Shown: positions 12,325 through 23,212 of the stretch, one piece after another
How positions within the stretch are numbered: the first letter of the stretch is position 1
Layout: every line of letters begins with the position of its first letter
Source: Physcomitrium patens
Lineage: Eukaryota; Streptophyta; Bryopsida; Funariales; Funariaceae
Direction of reading: 5' to 3'
Assembly: GCF_000002425.4 (NCBI RefSeq)
Contig: NC_037266.1
Span: 9,586,500 to 9,650,499, forward strand
DNA: 64,000 nucleotides
Notes under the pieces: generated by a model
What the model was told of the DNA's origin: nothing
Seen by the model: only the letters and a program-made list of their open reading frames with translations
Database searches by the model: none
Program-made: the position numbers and the translations under genes

Positions 12325-13653
12325 TGTCGTGTTGTAACACGAGTATACCTTGAAAATATAAAGAAATGGGACTTTTATTAATGTTCAGTTACCTCGAATA
12401 TTGGGAGCAACGACCAACTCCAGTGCAAATACTGAGTGGCCAGGTTCAATCACCCCGTTACAGTCAGCCGGGGCATACTGAAATGCTCCATTCGATTCCA
12501 ATAACGGGAGTTAGCAGGAAGAGAAAGGACCAATTCACATGACGGGTGAGCCTGGTTCGAAGAGCCAATTGGATCCAATTTCAAGAATCCAATCCGGGTC
12601 CTCTTACCCAATATGAGATTTGCATTGGTCCGGCAATCCAATGCAGTCTTATTATGGAAAAATCCAGGTCTTACTACGGACCTCAGCCAGTCTGACTCGA
12701 AGGACCAATTTGATCCAATTACGGGAACATCTAGGTCTTACTACGGGCCTCTTAGCCAATCTGATGCGAGGACCAATTCGACCCAATTACGCGAATATCC
12801 AGGTTACTACGGGCATCTTACCCAATATGAGACCTGAATTGGTCGGACGACTCAATGTGGACCCGAGTACGGGGTTTCGATTCTGTTTCAGGCTGTCCTA
12901 TTCTCTGTGCCATTTCAGTGAACGTTGTTTTCGGTAAATGGATCTCTTAAATATAAAAATGGAGGAGAAAGCTCTGACGGCGGGAGCCAATTTCGGATCT
13001 AAGCTCTGACGGTGGGAGCCAATTCCAGATCCAAGATGGAAGATTGAAGAAATTCAGAGGATAAGGTTAGGGGGAGAATAAGTTTTTGGGAGGTTTTTGA
13101 AGATCGGGGGGGAGAGCGAGCTTCATGCTTTGGGCGGAAAAAGAAGAGAGAGAATTGGGTTTTTTTTTTCTTCATAGGGTTTTGGAAAGACTGAGGCAAT
13201 CGTTGCTGAAGTCAGTGTTGTAATGGTGAATCGGGATTTTTAATGAAGTAGGTTTGATTACTCTTGAATGTTTTGTGAAATCGAGTTACGTCTGAGATTG
13301 AAGAATTAAAAGGATGTCTATAGGATTGAGTATGCGGAGTGAATGAAATTTATTGGTTTAATCTAACAAGACAGTCAGTGGATACAAGATTGTAAGTACA
13401 AAGCGGTATCGAAGATTAATAGTTTGGATTGTTCGGGGTTCTCTGTAACGTTTAGAGACCTACCGGCTGAGACAAAATGGACTTCGGTGAGCAGTCGAAG
13501 GGCATCTGTATAGATTTACGGTGTATTCTTTCAGTCGTTTATATTCTAATAGTCAAAAACTGATAGACTGCTTGACTATTGGCGAATCTCCATACTACCT
13601 TCTACAGCCAGACGCCCGACGCGTTCTCGAGCAGGAAAGCACATAATACGACA
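12325..13653 (+). repeat. 5' LTR of element A
   Basis: The LTR starts TGTCGTGTTGTAACACGAG and ends GCACATAATACGACA. A TATA-like box (TATAAAA) lies at 12952-12958. The 12556-12840 stretch contains imperfect internal repeats of about 70-85 bp built on CCAATTnGAnCCAATTACG and AGGTCTTACTACGG. The 3' copy is 19633-20154 joined to 26332-27138. Confidence 0.93.
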
Positions 13654-13657
13654 AAAG

Positions 13658-13676
13658 TGGTGAACCCGACGTGAAA
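13658..13676 (+). other. Probable primer-binding site of element A
   Basis: TGGTGAACCCGACGTGAAA starts 4 bases after the 5' LTR, the usual place and the usual TGG opening for pairing with a tRNA 3' CCA end. I cannot name the tRNA from the sequence alone. Confidence 0.55.
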
Positions 13677-13723
13677 GCTTGAGGTGGAATGTATTGGATT
13701 TCGGTTGATTTTATCTTTATTTT

Positions 13724-15184
13724 ATGAAAAACGAAAATAAAAATTTTGAAGGATTTTTGGGAGGAGTTTCTGGTGGGGATTCTTCTAAAAGACAAGGTAT
13801 GCATATGGATCCGTCTATTGCTAGTATGTTTCAAGCCTTTTCATTATCAATGCAGCAACAGCAAAGCAATGATCGAAAGGAAGCTTTGGCAACCAAAGCA
13901 TTGCAAGCAGTGGTCAATAAAATTGATCAATTTTATGGGAGGAATATTTCAAGGTATTTAAGATGTTATGTTTGTGAAATGGAATTAAATCCGGTTTTTG
14001 AGAAGAAAATGGTTGAATTATTTGGACTTGCCACGATACCGGAGATAAGAGACCACATTACATTGATTACGGATCGTTATGGGAATTCATGGGAGTTTTT
14101 TTCACATGCATTGAAAGACGAATATTTCGTAGAAGATGCTGATCGCGTTACTAAGAAGCTGTTTCTGGAATGGATTGAACGGCCCAGTAAGAATTTATAA
14201 GCAACAGAGCTACTAAGGGAATTTGAAAGGCAGTACTCTCAATTGTCGAAGGTAGAAAAATTGACATTGGAGCCGAACAAAGTTGATCTATTTCTTTAAG
14301 CTGCTGATGGAGAATTGCAAGGAAAATTAGAACTCCTTCTTGAAGACAAAGAAGAAGATGAAGGATTGACAACAAAGTGGAAGAACGTTGAAGATGCGGT
14401 GGGGTTGCTTACAAAAAGAGAAAGGAGGAAGGATAGGAGCAATATTCCGAAAACAGTACAAGCACCCAAAGCTCCAGTACGTACAACACCACCAACAATG
14501 CCTATAGTTCAACCTTCGACATCCTTATCAAAGAAAGCAGATATGGGGATGGAAGAAATTATACGAGGAATACGAGATCTTCAAATCAAATTGGCAAGAC
14601 TTGAAGAGAATACTTCTATAAATAATTTGAAGAATGTTTCAAAACAAGGATATGTACAAAGATGCATTTGGTGTGATGATGCTTCACACACTAGAAAAGA
14701 TTGCAATGAATTTAATAATATGATACAGCAGGGAATTATTTGCTGGAAAGATGGGAAGATAGCATTGAAAGATAGGGATGATCTTCTTCAAACCAATTTT
14801 GGCAAGGGAGGTATGAGAGCATTGGTTCAAGATTACCTAAAAGAGCATGAAACAACAGTTCGAGAAAGTGCAAGTTATGGTGCTAGAGTAGACGATGAAA
14901 TTGGTGGAAGTACGGAAACTAGTGAGTTTTGGGCTTCTGCCGTTTCTACAATGCAAGAAGGAAAATTACCTCGAGAAGCGATATTGAGGACTGCAGCTAC
15001 AATACGAGGTAGAACAAGTTGGGAGGATCCTGTTGAGTCTCTTTCAGTTCATGCATATATTGCTAAGAGCCAACATGAAGCTTTGACGGAAGAAAAGAGA
15101 CGAGGAAATTTTGATGATACTAGAGAAAGAAATTCTTCTAAGAGGCAAACTCGAGGAGACAAGGCTCGGGAGGCAGCTTCATAA
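13724..15184 (+). pseudogene. Element A gag region (broken)
   Basis: The first ATG after the primer-binding site opens a frame that runs through gag but is interrupted by TAA at 14198-14200 and 14297-14299 and closed by TAA at 15182-15184. The following regions keep the same frame. The nucleocapsid holds an intact CX2CX4HX4C knuckle (CIWCDDASHTRKDC), followed by EFNNMIQQGIICWKDGKIAL. The combination of this knuckle with a downstream 'short leucine-rich plus K-I-A-L' tail is what I know from fungal Ty3/gypsy gag proteins. The TAA codons each fit a CAA (Gln) to TAA change, but the ancestral codon is inferred. Confidence 0.75.
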
Positions 15185-15187
15185 GAA

Positions 15188-16096
15188 TTGCCTGTAAATG
15201 ATACCTCAGCATCATTGGGAGAAAAAACAAAAGAGACAAAAGATAAGGGCAAATCAATTGCTTATAAGCTACTTTCTGACATTGAAGCGGCAACAAATTT
15301 GAAAGGGGTGTTGGAAGAACGTATATTAAACGCTAAGGTGGAATTCACATTGAAAGAAGTTTTGGGAATTACAAAGAAGGAGTTTCATGATGTTATCATT
15401 GACAACATTAGGCGAAAGAGGCAATTAATGGGCGAAACTAGAATGAGTCATGCTATTGATGCAAGAATATATAGAGATGAAGAGAAGGTTGATATTGGTT
15501 ACAAGCAACCAACAAATGAAAAGAATGGGTATAATCAACGAGTACGTTTTGAAGATTCTAGTGACAAGGAAATGGAAACTTTGAGCCATTATACTCGAAA
15601 GCATTGGGCAAGGGCAACTACTGAGGTATTGGTGAAAGTAGGAGATATAGAAGAACCAATAGTTGCTTTAGTCGACCATGGTTCTGAAATAAATCTCATG
15701 TCTAAAGATCTTTATAAGAAGCAAAAATGGCCAATTGATATGGAACATGGATGGGCAATTCGAGCAGCTAATAACACACGGGGTGAATTATGTGGAGCTT
15801 GTCCAGATGTCAAAATTCGGATTGGAGATGTTGCGACGGAGCAACATTTCTTTGTTCAAGATACAACGTCTTATCCGTTGATTTTAGGACAACCTTATAT
15901 TACGGCAACACGGATGGAAACAAAAGTATTGGATGATGGTTCTGCTTATGCAAGGGTACGTAGCGCGGATGGGAGGAAAGCTGTATAATTTCTAACAGTA
16001 CCTCCTAACCATGAACGGAATCGAGATAGGTTGAGGGAAAAACCATTGCCAAAGATTGTTGAAGGATTTAAGGATTTTGGGGAGGTACCATTGTAA
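15188..16096 (+). pseudogene. Element A protease region (broken)
   Basis: A retropepsin-like domain is visible: VALVDHGSEINLM, with a DHG triad in place of the usual DTG/DSG, and later SYPLILGQPYI, which matches the ILG flap-adjacent motif. The frame continues from gag, is interrupted by TAA at 15986-15988 and again at 16094-16096, and then the coding signal moves to another frame. Whether DHG is a family trait or a mutation cannot be told from one copy. Confidence 0.75.
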
Positions 16097-18460
16097 AGCG
16101 AGATTATAGAGGTACAAAAGAGGAGGTACTCTCGCGAGATGAAGGTGCCTTTGATGCGAGTTTTATTGGTATATTGGAGAATGGAAATATTATGTATAAG
16201 AAAGTTAATGATTTTAAAAGAAAAGAAAGAAAAAGGTTATATGATATTGAAGGACAATTACGCAAGTTAGGTACATTGCAAGATGATGAGAGGATTTTAG
16301 GTGTTTATGAAGAAAATGGACTGGAAGATTCATTGGAATTGATTACATCTATTGGATTAGGGGATAATGATAAGATTGTTGAGATTCATTCAAGAGAGGT
16401 TTATACCATACTTGAATCTTTTCAAGCACCAGAAGTCATTGTAGAGACGATATATAAAACGGCAAATAAGAAGATAAAGCCTGTTGTCGGACCATTACCA
16501 GAAGATTCTAAAGAACAAATGGAAGAAGCATCAAAAAAAGCAAGTTTAAGAGATCTAATGAGTATTAGACACCTGTTTATTAAAGAGACTTTTGAAGAAT
16601 TGAAGATTGGTTCTAATGGTTCTTTATTACCGGAGGAAATTACTTGCTTCAAAAAGATGTTGGCTAAACAAGATAGATTGTTTGCCTTCGAATCTCATGA
16701 AATTGGGTGTGTGGATCCAAATAGTAACACCTATGGTTATCTTCACTGTACCACATGTACCTTGGAATCTAAGACCGATTCCAGTACCGAGGGCACATTT
16801 ACCTAAATTGGTTGAGCTATTAAAAAAAAAGATAAAGATAAAAATATTGGAACCCTCATTTGCGCCGTATTCTAGTCGATGGTTTATGGTACCTAAGAAG
16901 AATGGGTCACTATGGTTTATTCAAGATATGCAACCGGTGAATGCAGTAACTGTCAGGAATGCAGGAATTGGACCTATTGTGGATGAATTTGCTGAGGCGT
17001 TTGCTGGAAGGGCGATCTATTCAATAGGTGACTTGTATTCAGGTTATGATCAATTTCAACTTGCCGAAGGAAGTAGAGATATGACAACAATGAGGACACC
17101 ACTTGGATTGGTTAGAATGTGCACTCTTCCTCAAGGCACGACCAACTCAGTTGCGCATATGATGAATGGGATGAATAAGGTATTGAGAGATTTTATTCTA
17201 GAGAAGACTATGCCTTTTCTGGATGATGTTCCTATAAAAGGGTGCAGAGAAGGAGACAAGGGTGAAACTTTAGATACGAGGGGATGTCGCAAATATGTTG
17301 TTGATCATATACAAGATTGTGAAAAGATTTTAACTCGGCTTGGAGAAGTTCATCTTACATTATCGTGTATGAAGTCCGTATTTGGAATACGAGAGGTTGT
17401 AATTGTTGGACATTTATGTGGATCTTACAGAAGAAAACCAGATCCGACTAAAGTTGATGCAATTGGAAGGATGAAAGAGGATTGTGATTCTTTAATAGAG
17501 GTTCGCAGGTTTTTGGGTGCATGTGTACTTTATCGAATCTGGATCCCTCATTTTGCTCACATAGCAGATCCATTATATGAATTGTTACGCAAGGGTTACC
17601 AATTTAAATGGGAAGAAAGGCATATTCAAGCAATGCAAAGATTGAAGAAATTATTGATGTCACCTCTAATATTGAAGAAGGTTGATTATAAGTGCAATAG
17701 ACCAGTGATTCTTACTGTGGACGCTAGTCCAATTGCCATTGGATGGGCTGTGGGTCAAGATGATTCAAATGGGAATAGATTTGCAGTTCGATTTGGGGCT
17801 AAAGTTTTAAGTATTCGTCAGCGTGCATATTCGCAAGTCAAAAGAGAACTTTGGGGAGTCGTTTCGGCTATAAAAGCTGAAAAGGACTATTTGATTGGGG
17901 CAGTAGTAGTAATTGAAACAGATTGCTTGCCATTGCTTGGAATGATTATTAACTGTTCAACGCCAGATATTGCAATGTTGAGATGGATTGCTTATATTAA
18001 GTCACTAAATCCAGAATTTAAGCATATTACTGGAAAGGACAATTTAGTAGCAGACATGCTATCTCGAGCAAGATACGAGAGGGAGGACGAAATGGTTGAA
18101 GACATTGATGACGTCGGATTGAAATTCTATTCAATATCAAATCTCAACAAAGAAGACAAGCTATTTCTTGAAGAATCTTATGAAGGAGAATTATTGGATA
18201 TTGGTCATTACTTGAATATCTTGACTAAGCAGGGGAATTGGTCTACAGAAAAATTCAAACAAATAAGAAAAAAATCATATGGATTTTTACTTCGAGATGG
18301 ATTCTTATGGAAGAGACCGAAGAAAGGAATTGGGATGCCACGACGAGTGATAGGCAAAAAGGAAGAAAAACTAAAATTATTAAAGGAGTTTCATGATAGT
18401 TTATGGGCAGGGCATAGAGGAATGTGGGCTACTTTTGCTAAACTCAAGGAACAATATTGA
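16097..18460 (+). pseudogene. Element A reverse transcriptase and RNase H (broken)
   Basis: The linker before RT is open in frame 1 (16174-16806). The signal then returns to frame 2 by about 16,760 (open 16607-18460), so two compensating indels are present. RT shows PHVPWNLRPIPVPRAHLPKL, FIQDMQPVNAVTVRNAGIGP, YSIGDLYSGYDQFQL, LPQGTTNSVAHMMN and a PFLDDVPIKG catalytic box. A tether region and RNase H (ILTVDASPIAIGWAV, AYSQVKRELWGVVSAIKAEK, ETDCLPLL) follow. The order and wording of these motifs match the basidiomycete-type Ty3/gypsy group better than plant chromoviruses. The frame stops at TGA 18458-18460 inside the integrase zinc region. Confidence 0.85.
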
Positions 18461-19570
18461 TGGAAAAATATGTATCGAGATGTGCTCTCATTTGTAGAGT
18501 CATGTAAAATCTGTCAATCGTATTCTAATATCCGACATCGAGATGGTCTTCATCCTACGTATCCTCTGGCTATTCATTTTAAATGGGTTGTTGATTTAGT
18601 TATTATGTCGGTTGGGTTATGGCAGATGAGATATTTGGTTTTAGCTCGCGAAGATTTATCAAATCAAGTAGAAGGAAGAGCATTGAGGACAAAATCTACA
18701 GAGGAGATTTGTAGGTTTTTGCTTGAAGATGTCATTTGCCGCTACGGATGCATAGAAAAAATCACTGCAGATCGTGGAGAATTAAATGCACGAGAAGCTC
18801 GTAAGTTCTTTGAAAGATGTGGAGTTAAACTATCACTGACTACTGCTTATAATCCAGAAGTGAATGCAAAAAGCGAACGCGGTCACCCATCGATTGTGAA
18901 AGCATTGGTTAAAGCTTGTAATGGGAAAGTTAAAGAGTGGCCACGACTTTTGTCATTTGCATTATGGGCTGATCGAACAACACATAGTTCGGTGACATGA
19001 TATATGCCAGTAGAACTTATGACAGGTCAAAAACCAATTATGTCGATTGAAGAAAAGGTACTTACTTGGAGTATGCTACCATGGGAAGATGGATTGACAA
19101 GAGAAGAACTTCTGGCTATTAGGATTCGACAATTGGAGCAAAGAACGGAAGATGTGCAAATAGCATTGGAAAGGTTAAAAAGAGCAAGGTTACAAAAAAA
19201 GGCGCAATTTGATAAGCAACATCGATTGAGACCAAAAGTAATCGAGGAAGGTGACTGGGTACTTGTTTATGACAATAGTCTGAATAATCAACATAGTACT
19301 TTGCGAAAATTTTCAAAACATTGGTTTGGACCATATGTGGTAACAACTGTTCATGATAATGTGACTTACTCGTTACAGGAGTTAGATGGTACAAAATTGA
19401 AAATACCAATTGTAGGGAAGCGAGTAAAAATATTTAAACGAAGACACGCGGAGATGAATATGGAAGACCTTAATAAAGGTATAGAGATTCAGCAGCAAGA
19501 AGATGAAAGTGATTTGGATAATGAAGGTGACGAAGACAAATTCGGCAAAGACGTAGAGGATATATTCTGA
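18461..19570 (+). pseudogene. Element A integrase (broken)
   Basis: The HHCC zinc region spans the TGA at 18458 (FHDSLWAGHRG before it, ESCKICQ after it). The catalytic core shows WVVDLVIM, ITADRGELN and NAKSERGH, giving a D-D-E set. A second in-frame TGA at 18998-19000 follows HSSVT. The C-terminal part has a GPY-type module (KHWFGPYVVTTVHDNVTYSL) and then an acidic tail ending at 19570, with no chromodomain that I can see. The 3' untranslated part leads into the purine tract before the LTR. Confidence 0.8.
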
Positions 19571-19616
19571 ATCAAACAACAATTGGGTAAATTGGTGCAT
19601 ACCAGAGGATGCACAG

Positions 19617-19632
19617 GTTTAGAGGGGGTGGA
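19617..19632 (+). other. Polypurine tract of element A
   Basis: A purine run containing AGAGGGGGTGGA directly precedes the TGTCGTG start of the 3' LTR, as expected for priming of plus-strand synthesis. Confidence 0.8.
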
Positions 19633-20154
19633 TGTCGTGTTGTAACACAAGTATACCTTGAAAATATAAAGAAAGGGGATTTTTATTAATGTTCAGTTAC
19701 CTCGAATATTGGGAGCAACGACCAACTCCAGTGCAAATACTGAGTGGCCAGGTTCAGTCACCCCGTTACAGTCAGCCATGGCATACTGAAATGCTCCGTT
19801 CGATTCCAATAACGGGAGTCAGCAGGAAGCGAAAGGACCAATTCACACGACGGAAGAGCCTGGTTTGAAGAGCCATTTGGATCCAATTTCAAGAATCCAA
19901 TCCGGATCCTCTTACCCAATATGAGACCTGCATTGGTCGGGCAACCCAATGCAGTCTAATTACAGGAAAATCCAGGTCTTACTACGGACCTCAGCCAGTC
20001 TGACGCAAAGGACCAATTTGATCCAATTACGGGAACATCTAGGTCTTACTACGGGCCTCTTAGCCAATCTGACGCGAGGACCAATTTGACTCAATTACGT
20101 GAATATTCAAGTTACTACGGGTATCTTACCCAATATGAGACCTGAATTTGTCGG
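19633..20154 (+). repeat. 3' LTR of element A, first part
   Basis: This is the first 522 bp of the 3' LTR, up to the GTCGG target site into which element B inserted. It continues at 26332. Confidence 0.93.
20150..20154. other. Target-site duplication of element B (left copy)
   Basis: GTCGG here and at 26327-26331 flank element B. The 5' LTR of A carries the undisturbed site (TTGGTCGGACGAC). Confidence 0.92.
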
Positions 20155-20588
20155 TGTCACGGACACAAAATACAGACTTGAAATCTAACAAGAAGTTCAA
20201 GAAGAAGTGGCAGAACTAGATTAAACAGATGAGTACAAGAACAACACCAGAAAGGTGAGCTAGAACTCCAAGAGATGTATTGTCGAGACTGAAGAACCCT
20301 TCAGCCTCAACTCCTATATATACTAGTGAATAGGAAGCTTCTCGAGCTACTTCCGCTAACTAGGACGCTTCTCCAACAACTTCTACTAATTAGGAATCTT
20401 CTCAAGTAACTTCCTAGAATCTATCAGAATATTCTAGAATCTTCTAAGAATATTCTTAGAACCTTCTAAAAGAATCTTTAGGGAATATTCTAAGAATCTT
20501 CTAGAACCTTTTAAAGGAATCTTTAGAGAATCTTTAGAGAATATTCTAGAAGAATATTCGAAGAATCTTCCAATGTATGTCCATGACA
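20155..20588 (-). repeat. 3' LTR of element B
   Basis: On the plus strand it begins TGTCACGGACACAAAATACA and ends GTATGTCCATGACA. In element orientation U3 is at the high-coordinate end. U3 is dense in alternating GAA and TTC triplets. The TATA-like run TATATATA is at 20315-20322. Confidence 0.93.
20427..20551 (-). promoter_or_regulatory. Heat-shock-element cluster in the 3' LTR U3 of element B
   Basis: Three perfect arrays of the GAAnnTTCnnGAA type are visible: a four-unit array at 20427-20444 (GAATATTCTAGAATCTTC), a three-unit array at 20494-20506 and a three-unit array at 20539-20551. More two-unit pairs lie between them. Such arrays are the known binding sites of heat-shock transcription factors. 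They lie about 105-230 bp upstream of the TATA run in element orientation. Confidence 0.75.
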
Positions 20589-20603
20589 TCACCTCCTCTA
20601 CTA
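20589..20603 (-). other. Polypurine tract of element B
   Basis: On the minus strand the sequence reads TAGAGGAGGTGA directly before the 3' LTR start. The equivalent place in element D (61198-61214) keeps a similar purine run. Confidence 0.7.
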
Positions 20604-20638
20604 GCTTCGAGGTCTCCGAGAAGCAATGTTGTTATTAG

Positions 20639-20992
20639 TCAATACCAACGCAAGAAAATGAAAATTTCTCGCATCACATCCGCTATGAATTCCAATTGTT
20701 GTTCGCGAGGCAAATGATTCATCGGCCCTTGGAGCCAACGGTAGTGACCAACACCTTCAACCTCTGACCAAGCGTGGACTTCTGTGTCTTTAGTGTGAAA
20801 CTGTCCTCCAAACACACCTTCTGGCTGATCGTCGTAGGCAGGCTCGACCTCAACTACAATTACTAGCGATCTGTTGCTCGGTATCCTCCGACGTCGTCGT
20901 GGTACAGGCGGTTCTTCATCTCGCGGTCGTCTTCGTGAGCTAGTCGCTTGAGATGACATAACAAGTGTAGTATCTTGACTATCCATGTCCAA
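20639..20992 (-). CDS. Accessory ORF after pol in element B, unknown function
   Basis: A 117-codon ORF lies between the end of the chromodomain and the 3' LTR. It starts MDMDSQDTTLVMSSQ, has a strongly basic stretch of the nuclear-localisation type (RRRPRDEEPPVPRRRRR, about residues 20-36), and ends with a mixed region containing HAWSEVEGVGHYRWLQGP and EQQLEFIADVMREIFIFL. I do not recognise a family. The place is unusual because most chromoviruses end coding with the chromodomain. A weakly matching stretch sits at the corresponding place in element D, about 61315-61350, suggesting a family trait and not a chance ORF. It could also be a degenerate captured host fragment. Confidence 0.45.
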   Translation of the reverse strand: MDMDSQDTTLVMSSQATSSRRRPRDEEPPVPRRRRRIPSNRSLVIVVEVEPAYDDQPEGVFGGQFHTKDTEVHAWSEVEGVGHYRWLQGPMNHLPREQQLEFIADVMREIFIFLRWY

Positions 20993-21089
20993 AGGCTAAA
21001 ATGATGAGAGCAAACTATAGTTGCTAACAAAGTTCTACACTATCGAACTATGGATTTTGGAGGTGCCCTCCCCCCTTTTTATGCTACTT

Positions 21090-21937
21090 GATGAGCAAGC
21101 TTCAGCAAGAAGCTATCGTTGAATCGGCTTAGGTTTATAAGGATATCGTTGATGAAATTCTTGTACCTTTTTTGGCGCATTGGCAAGATTTTCGGCACGC
21201 TCCCACGTTCATTCATTGATGTCGTATCCACTCCACTGCACTAAATACTCCAATTTTCTCCTATTACGCCGTGAATCTAGTACCTTTTCCACCTCGTATT
21301 CCTCATGGTTTTCAATTTCAATACTTGGTGGCGGACTTTGTACTCTTTGGGGAAAAGTTGACTCTCGATAAGGTTCCAACAAAGACACGTGAAAGACTGG
21401 ATGTACCTTCATAGTAGCTGGTAACTCCAGACGATATGCCATCGGATTGATCTGCTTCCCGATAACAAATGGCCCTAATCTCCGATAGTCCAATTTGTCA
21501 CATGGCCGCTTGGTCTTGATATTCCGTCGAAGAAGCCATACTTTACTTCCAACTTTAAAAGTAGGCGCCTCATTTCGATATTTATCTGCAGATGCCTTGT
21601 AACTCTCTTGGGCAGATTGCAATTGAAGCTTCAACGTTGCTTGAAGCTCCGATAGTTGCTTCACAAATCCTTCAGCTGCTGGGTTGTTATTTGCTGAAGA
21701 ACTCAATAAATCGAGCTTGGGGTGGTATCCGTAGTTGAAGAAGAATGGTGTTTGTTGAGTTGACGCATGAAGAGTGTTGTTGTATGCGAACTCAGCAAGC
21801 GGTAGATATGCAGTCCAATCATCTTGTTGATAGTTGATGCTGCATCGTAAATATTGCTCCAAAACTTGATTCACCCGCTCCGTTTGACCGTCAGTTTGAG
21901 GATGAAAAGCCGAAGAGAGCTTAATATCCACCTTCAA
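21090..21937 (-). pseudogene. Element B integrase C-terminal half and chromodomain (broken)
   Basis: The open part 21209-21937 starts in the integrase core (SSAFHPQTDGQTERVNQVLEQ, with the catalytic glutamate). It continues through the GPY-type module (RRLGPFVIGKQINPMAYRLELP, HPVFHVSLLEPY) into a chromodomain (EYEVEKVLDSRRNRRKLEYL then VQWSGYDINE). A TGA interrupts the chromodomain, after which the same frame still shows TWERAENL and a typical FHQRYPYKP end. Chromodomains of this class direct integration to particular chromatin. Upstream, another stop separates this part from the rest of the integrase. Confidence 0.88.
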
Positions 21938-22699
21938 TATCTCAAAGAGGGACCTTCAAAACTTGGATACAAACTAAGTACCTCGATCCGACACAATATC
22001 ATCTGGTAGGCCATGATAACGATATATGTTATTAAGAAAGAGTCTTGCGATGTCTTCACTTGACGATGTTTTCTTGCAAGGCACGAAATGCGCCATCTTG
22101 GTAAATCGATCTACCACAACAAAGATGCTGTCAAATGAATTCGATGGCGGTAGGTCCGTAATGAAGTCCATAGAAACTGAAGACCATGGTCGGTGCGGAA
22201 TAGGCAATGGCTGGAGAAGTCCATACGGACGATGTCGAGGGATCTTGGATCTTGAACAAACATCACAAGAAAGGACAAATTCCTTCACATCCTTCCACAT
22301 TTGGGGCCACCAAAAATCTCGTGAAATGAGCTCCAAAGTCTTGTTGAATCCAAAATGTCCCGCAGCTGGAAAGTCGTGGCGAGATTGAAGTACTCAGAGT
22401 CGAGTTGGTCCTTTCGGGATATACAACCGCTCCTCAAAATACAGAAGATCTCCCTCCACCTTAAACTTGTCATTATCGACACGTTGTTTGATGTCAAGAG
22501 CTATGGAATCCTCAATGGTCGCAGTACGTACCTCGCTGAGGTAGCCGTCATCGATAGTTGCAACAATAGCAAAAATCCTGAATTTTTCTGGTTTCAACAA
22601 TGTTGTACACTGTTGATCAAACGCTGCTTCTCCAGCCTTTGGCGCAAGATACGATCTCCTCGATAATGCGTTAGATAATCCTTGCTGTTTTCCAGGGCA
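21938..22699 (-). pseudogene. Element B integrase N-terminal half (broken)
   Basis: The 21974-22336 segment shows the core start (MELISRDFWWPQMWKDVKEF, then CDVCSRSKIPRHRP, SVSMDFITDLPPS, VVVDRFTKMAHF and DDIVSDRG). The zinc-binding cysteines CDVC and two catalytic aspartates are present. The 22394-22600 segment is the RNase H-integrase linker. They are separated by a TGA, and further TAG and TGA codons follow SDRGT. Confidence 0.85.
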
Positions 22700-23212
22700 C
22701 TAGGTGATAATAAAGTCAAATCGTGATAGAGACATATTCCATCGAGCTTGACGACGATTCAAAATTCGAGCTGTCATGAAGTACTCCAAATTCTTGTGGT
22801 CCGTATAAACAGTCACTGGATGTGCAGCTCCTTCGAGGAAGTGACGCCACTCTTGGAAGGCATCCACTATAGCAAGCAGCTCTTTGTCGTGGATCTCGTA
22901 GTTGATCTCAGCAGCAGAGAACTTCCGTGAATAGAACGCAACTGGGTGAAGCTTCTTGTCTATGCCCATCTATGAAAGCACAGCTCCCAAAGCAAAATCT
23001 GAAGCATCGGTCTCTAAATAGAAAGCCTTTGCAAAGTCAGGGTGTACCAAGATTGGAGCTGTAGTGAATGCCGTCTTGAGATCTTGAAATGCTTTTGCTG
23101 CTTGTGATCCCCATTCGAGCTTGTCTTTGCTTGTTAGACACGTGAGTGGTGCAGCAACTTGAGAATAATTCTTGATGAAGATCCGATAGAAGTTAGCAAA
23201 TCCAAGAAAACA
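22700..23212 (-). pseudogene. Element B RNase H (broken)
   Basis: The 22700-22969 segment encodes [39 protein letters not shown] and [11 protein letters not shown], the standard Ty3/gypsy RNase H block. It is cut off by in-frame stops from the preceding part, which carries [13 protein letters not shown] at the end interrupts the usual link to the next domain. The same block occurs in element C at 10405-10794 and in element D near 63420-63810. Confidence 0.88.

Noticed and set aside
18458-19000. Possible readthrough of the two TGA codons in element A as a coding strategy
   Set aside because: The same frame also has four TAA codons and two compensating shifts, so simple decay is the more economical reading.
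20400-20580. Repeated GAATCTTC-like units considered as a CRISPR or minisatellite array
   Set aside because: The units have no unique spacers of constant length and lie wholly inside the LTR. Alternating GAA and TTC triplets explain them better as heat-shock-type sites.
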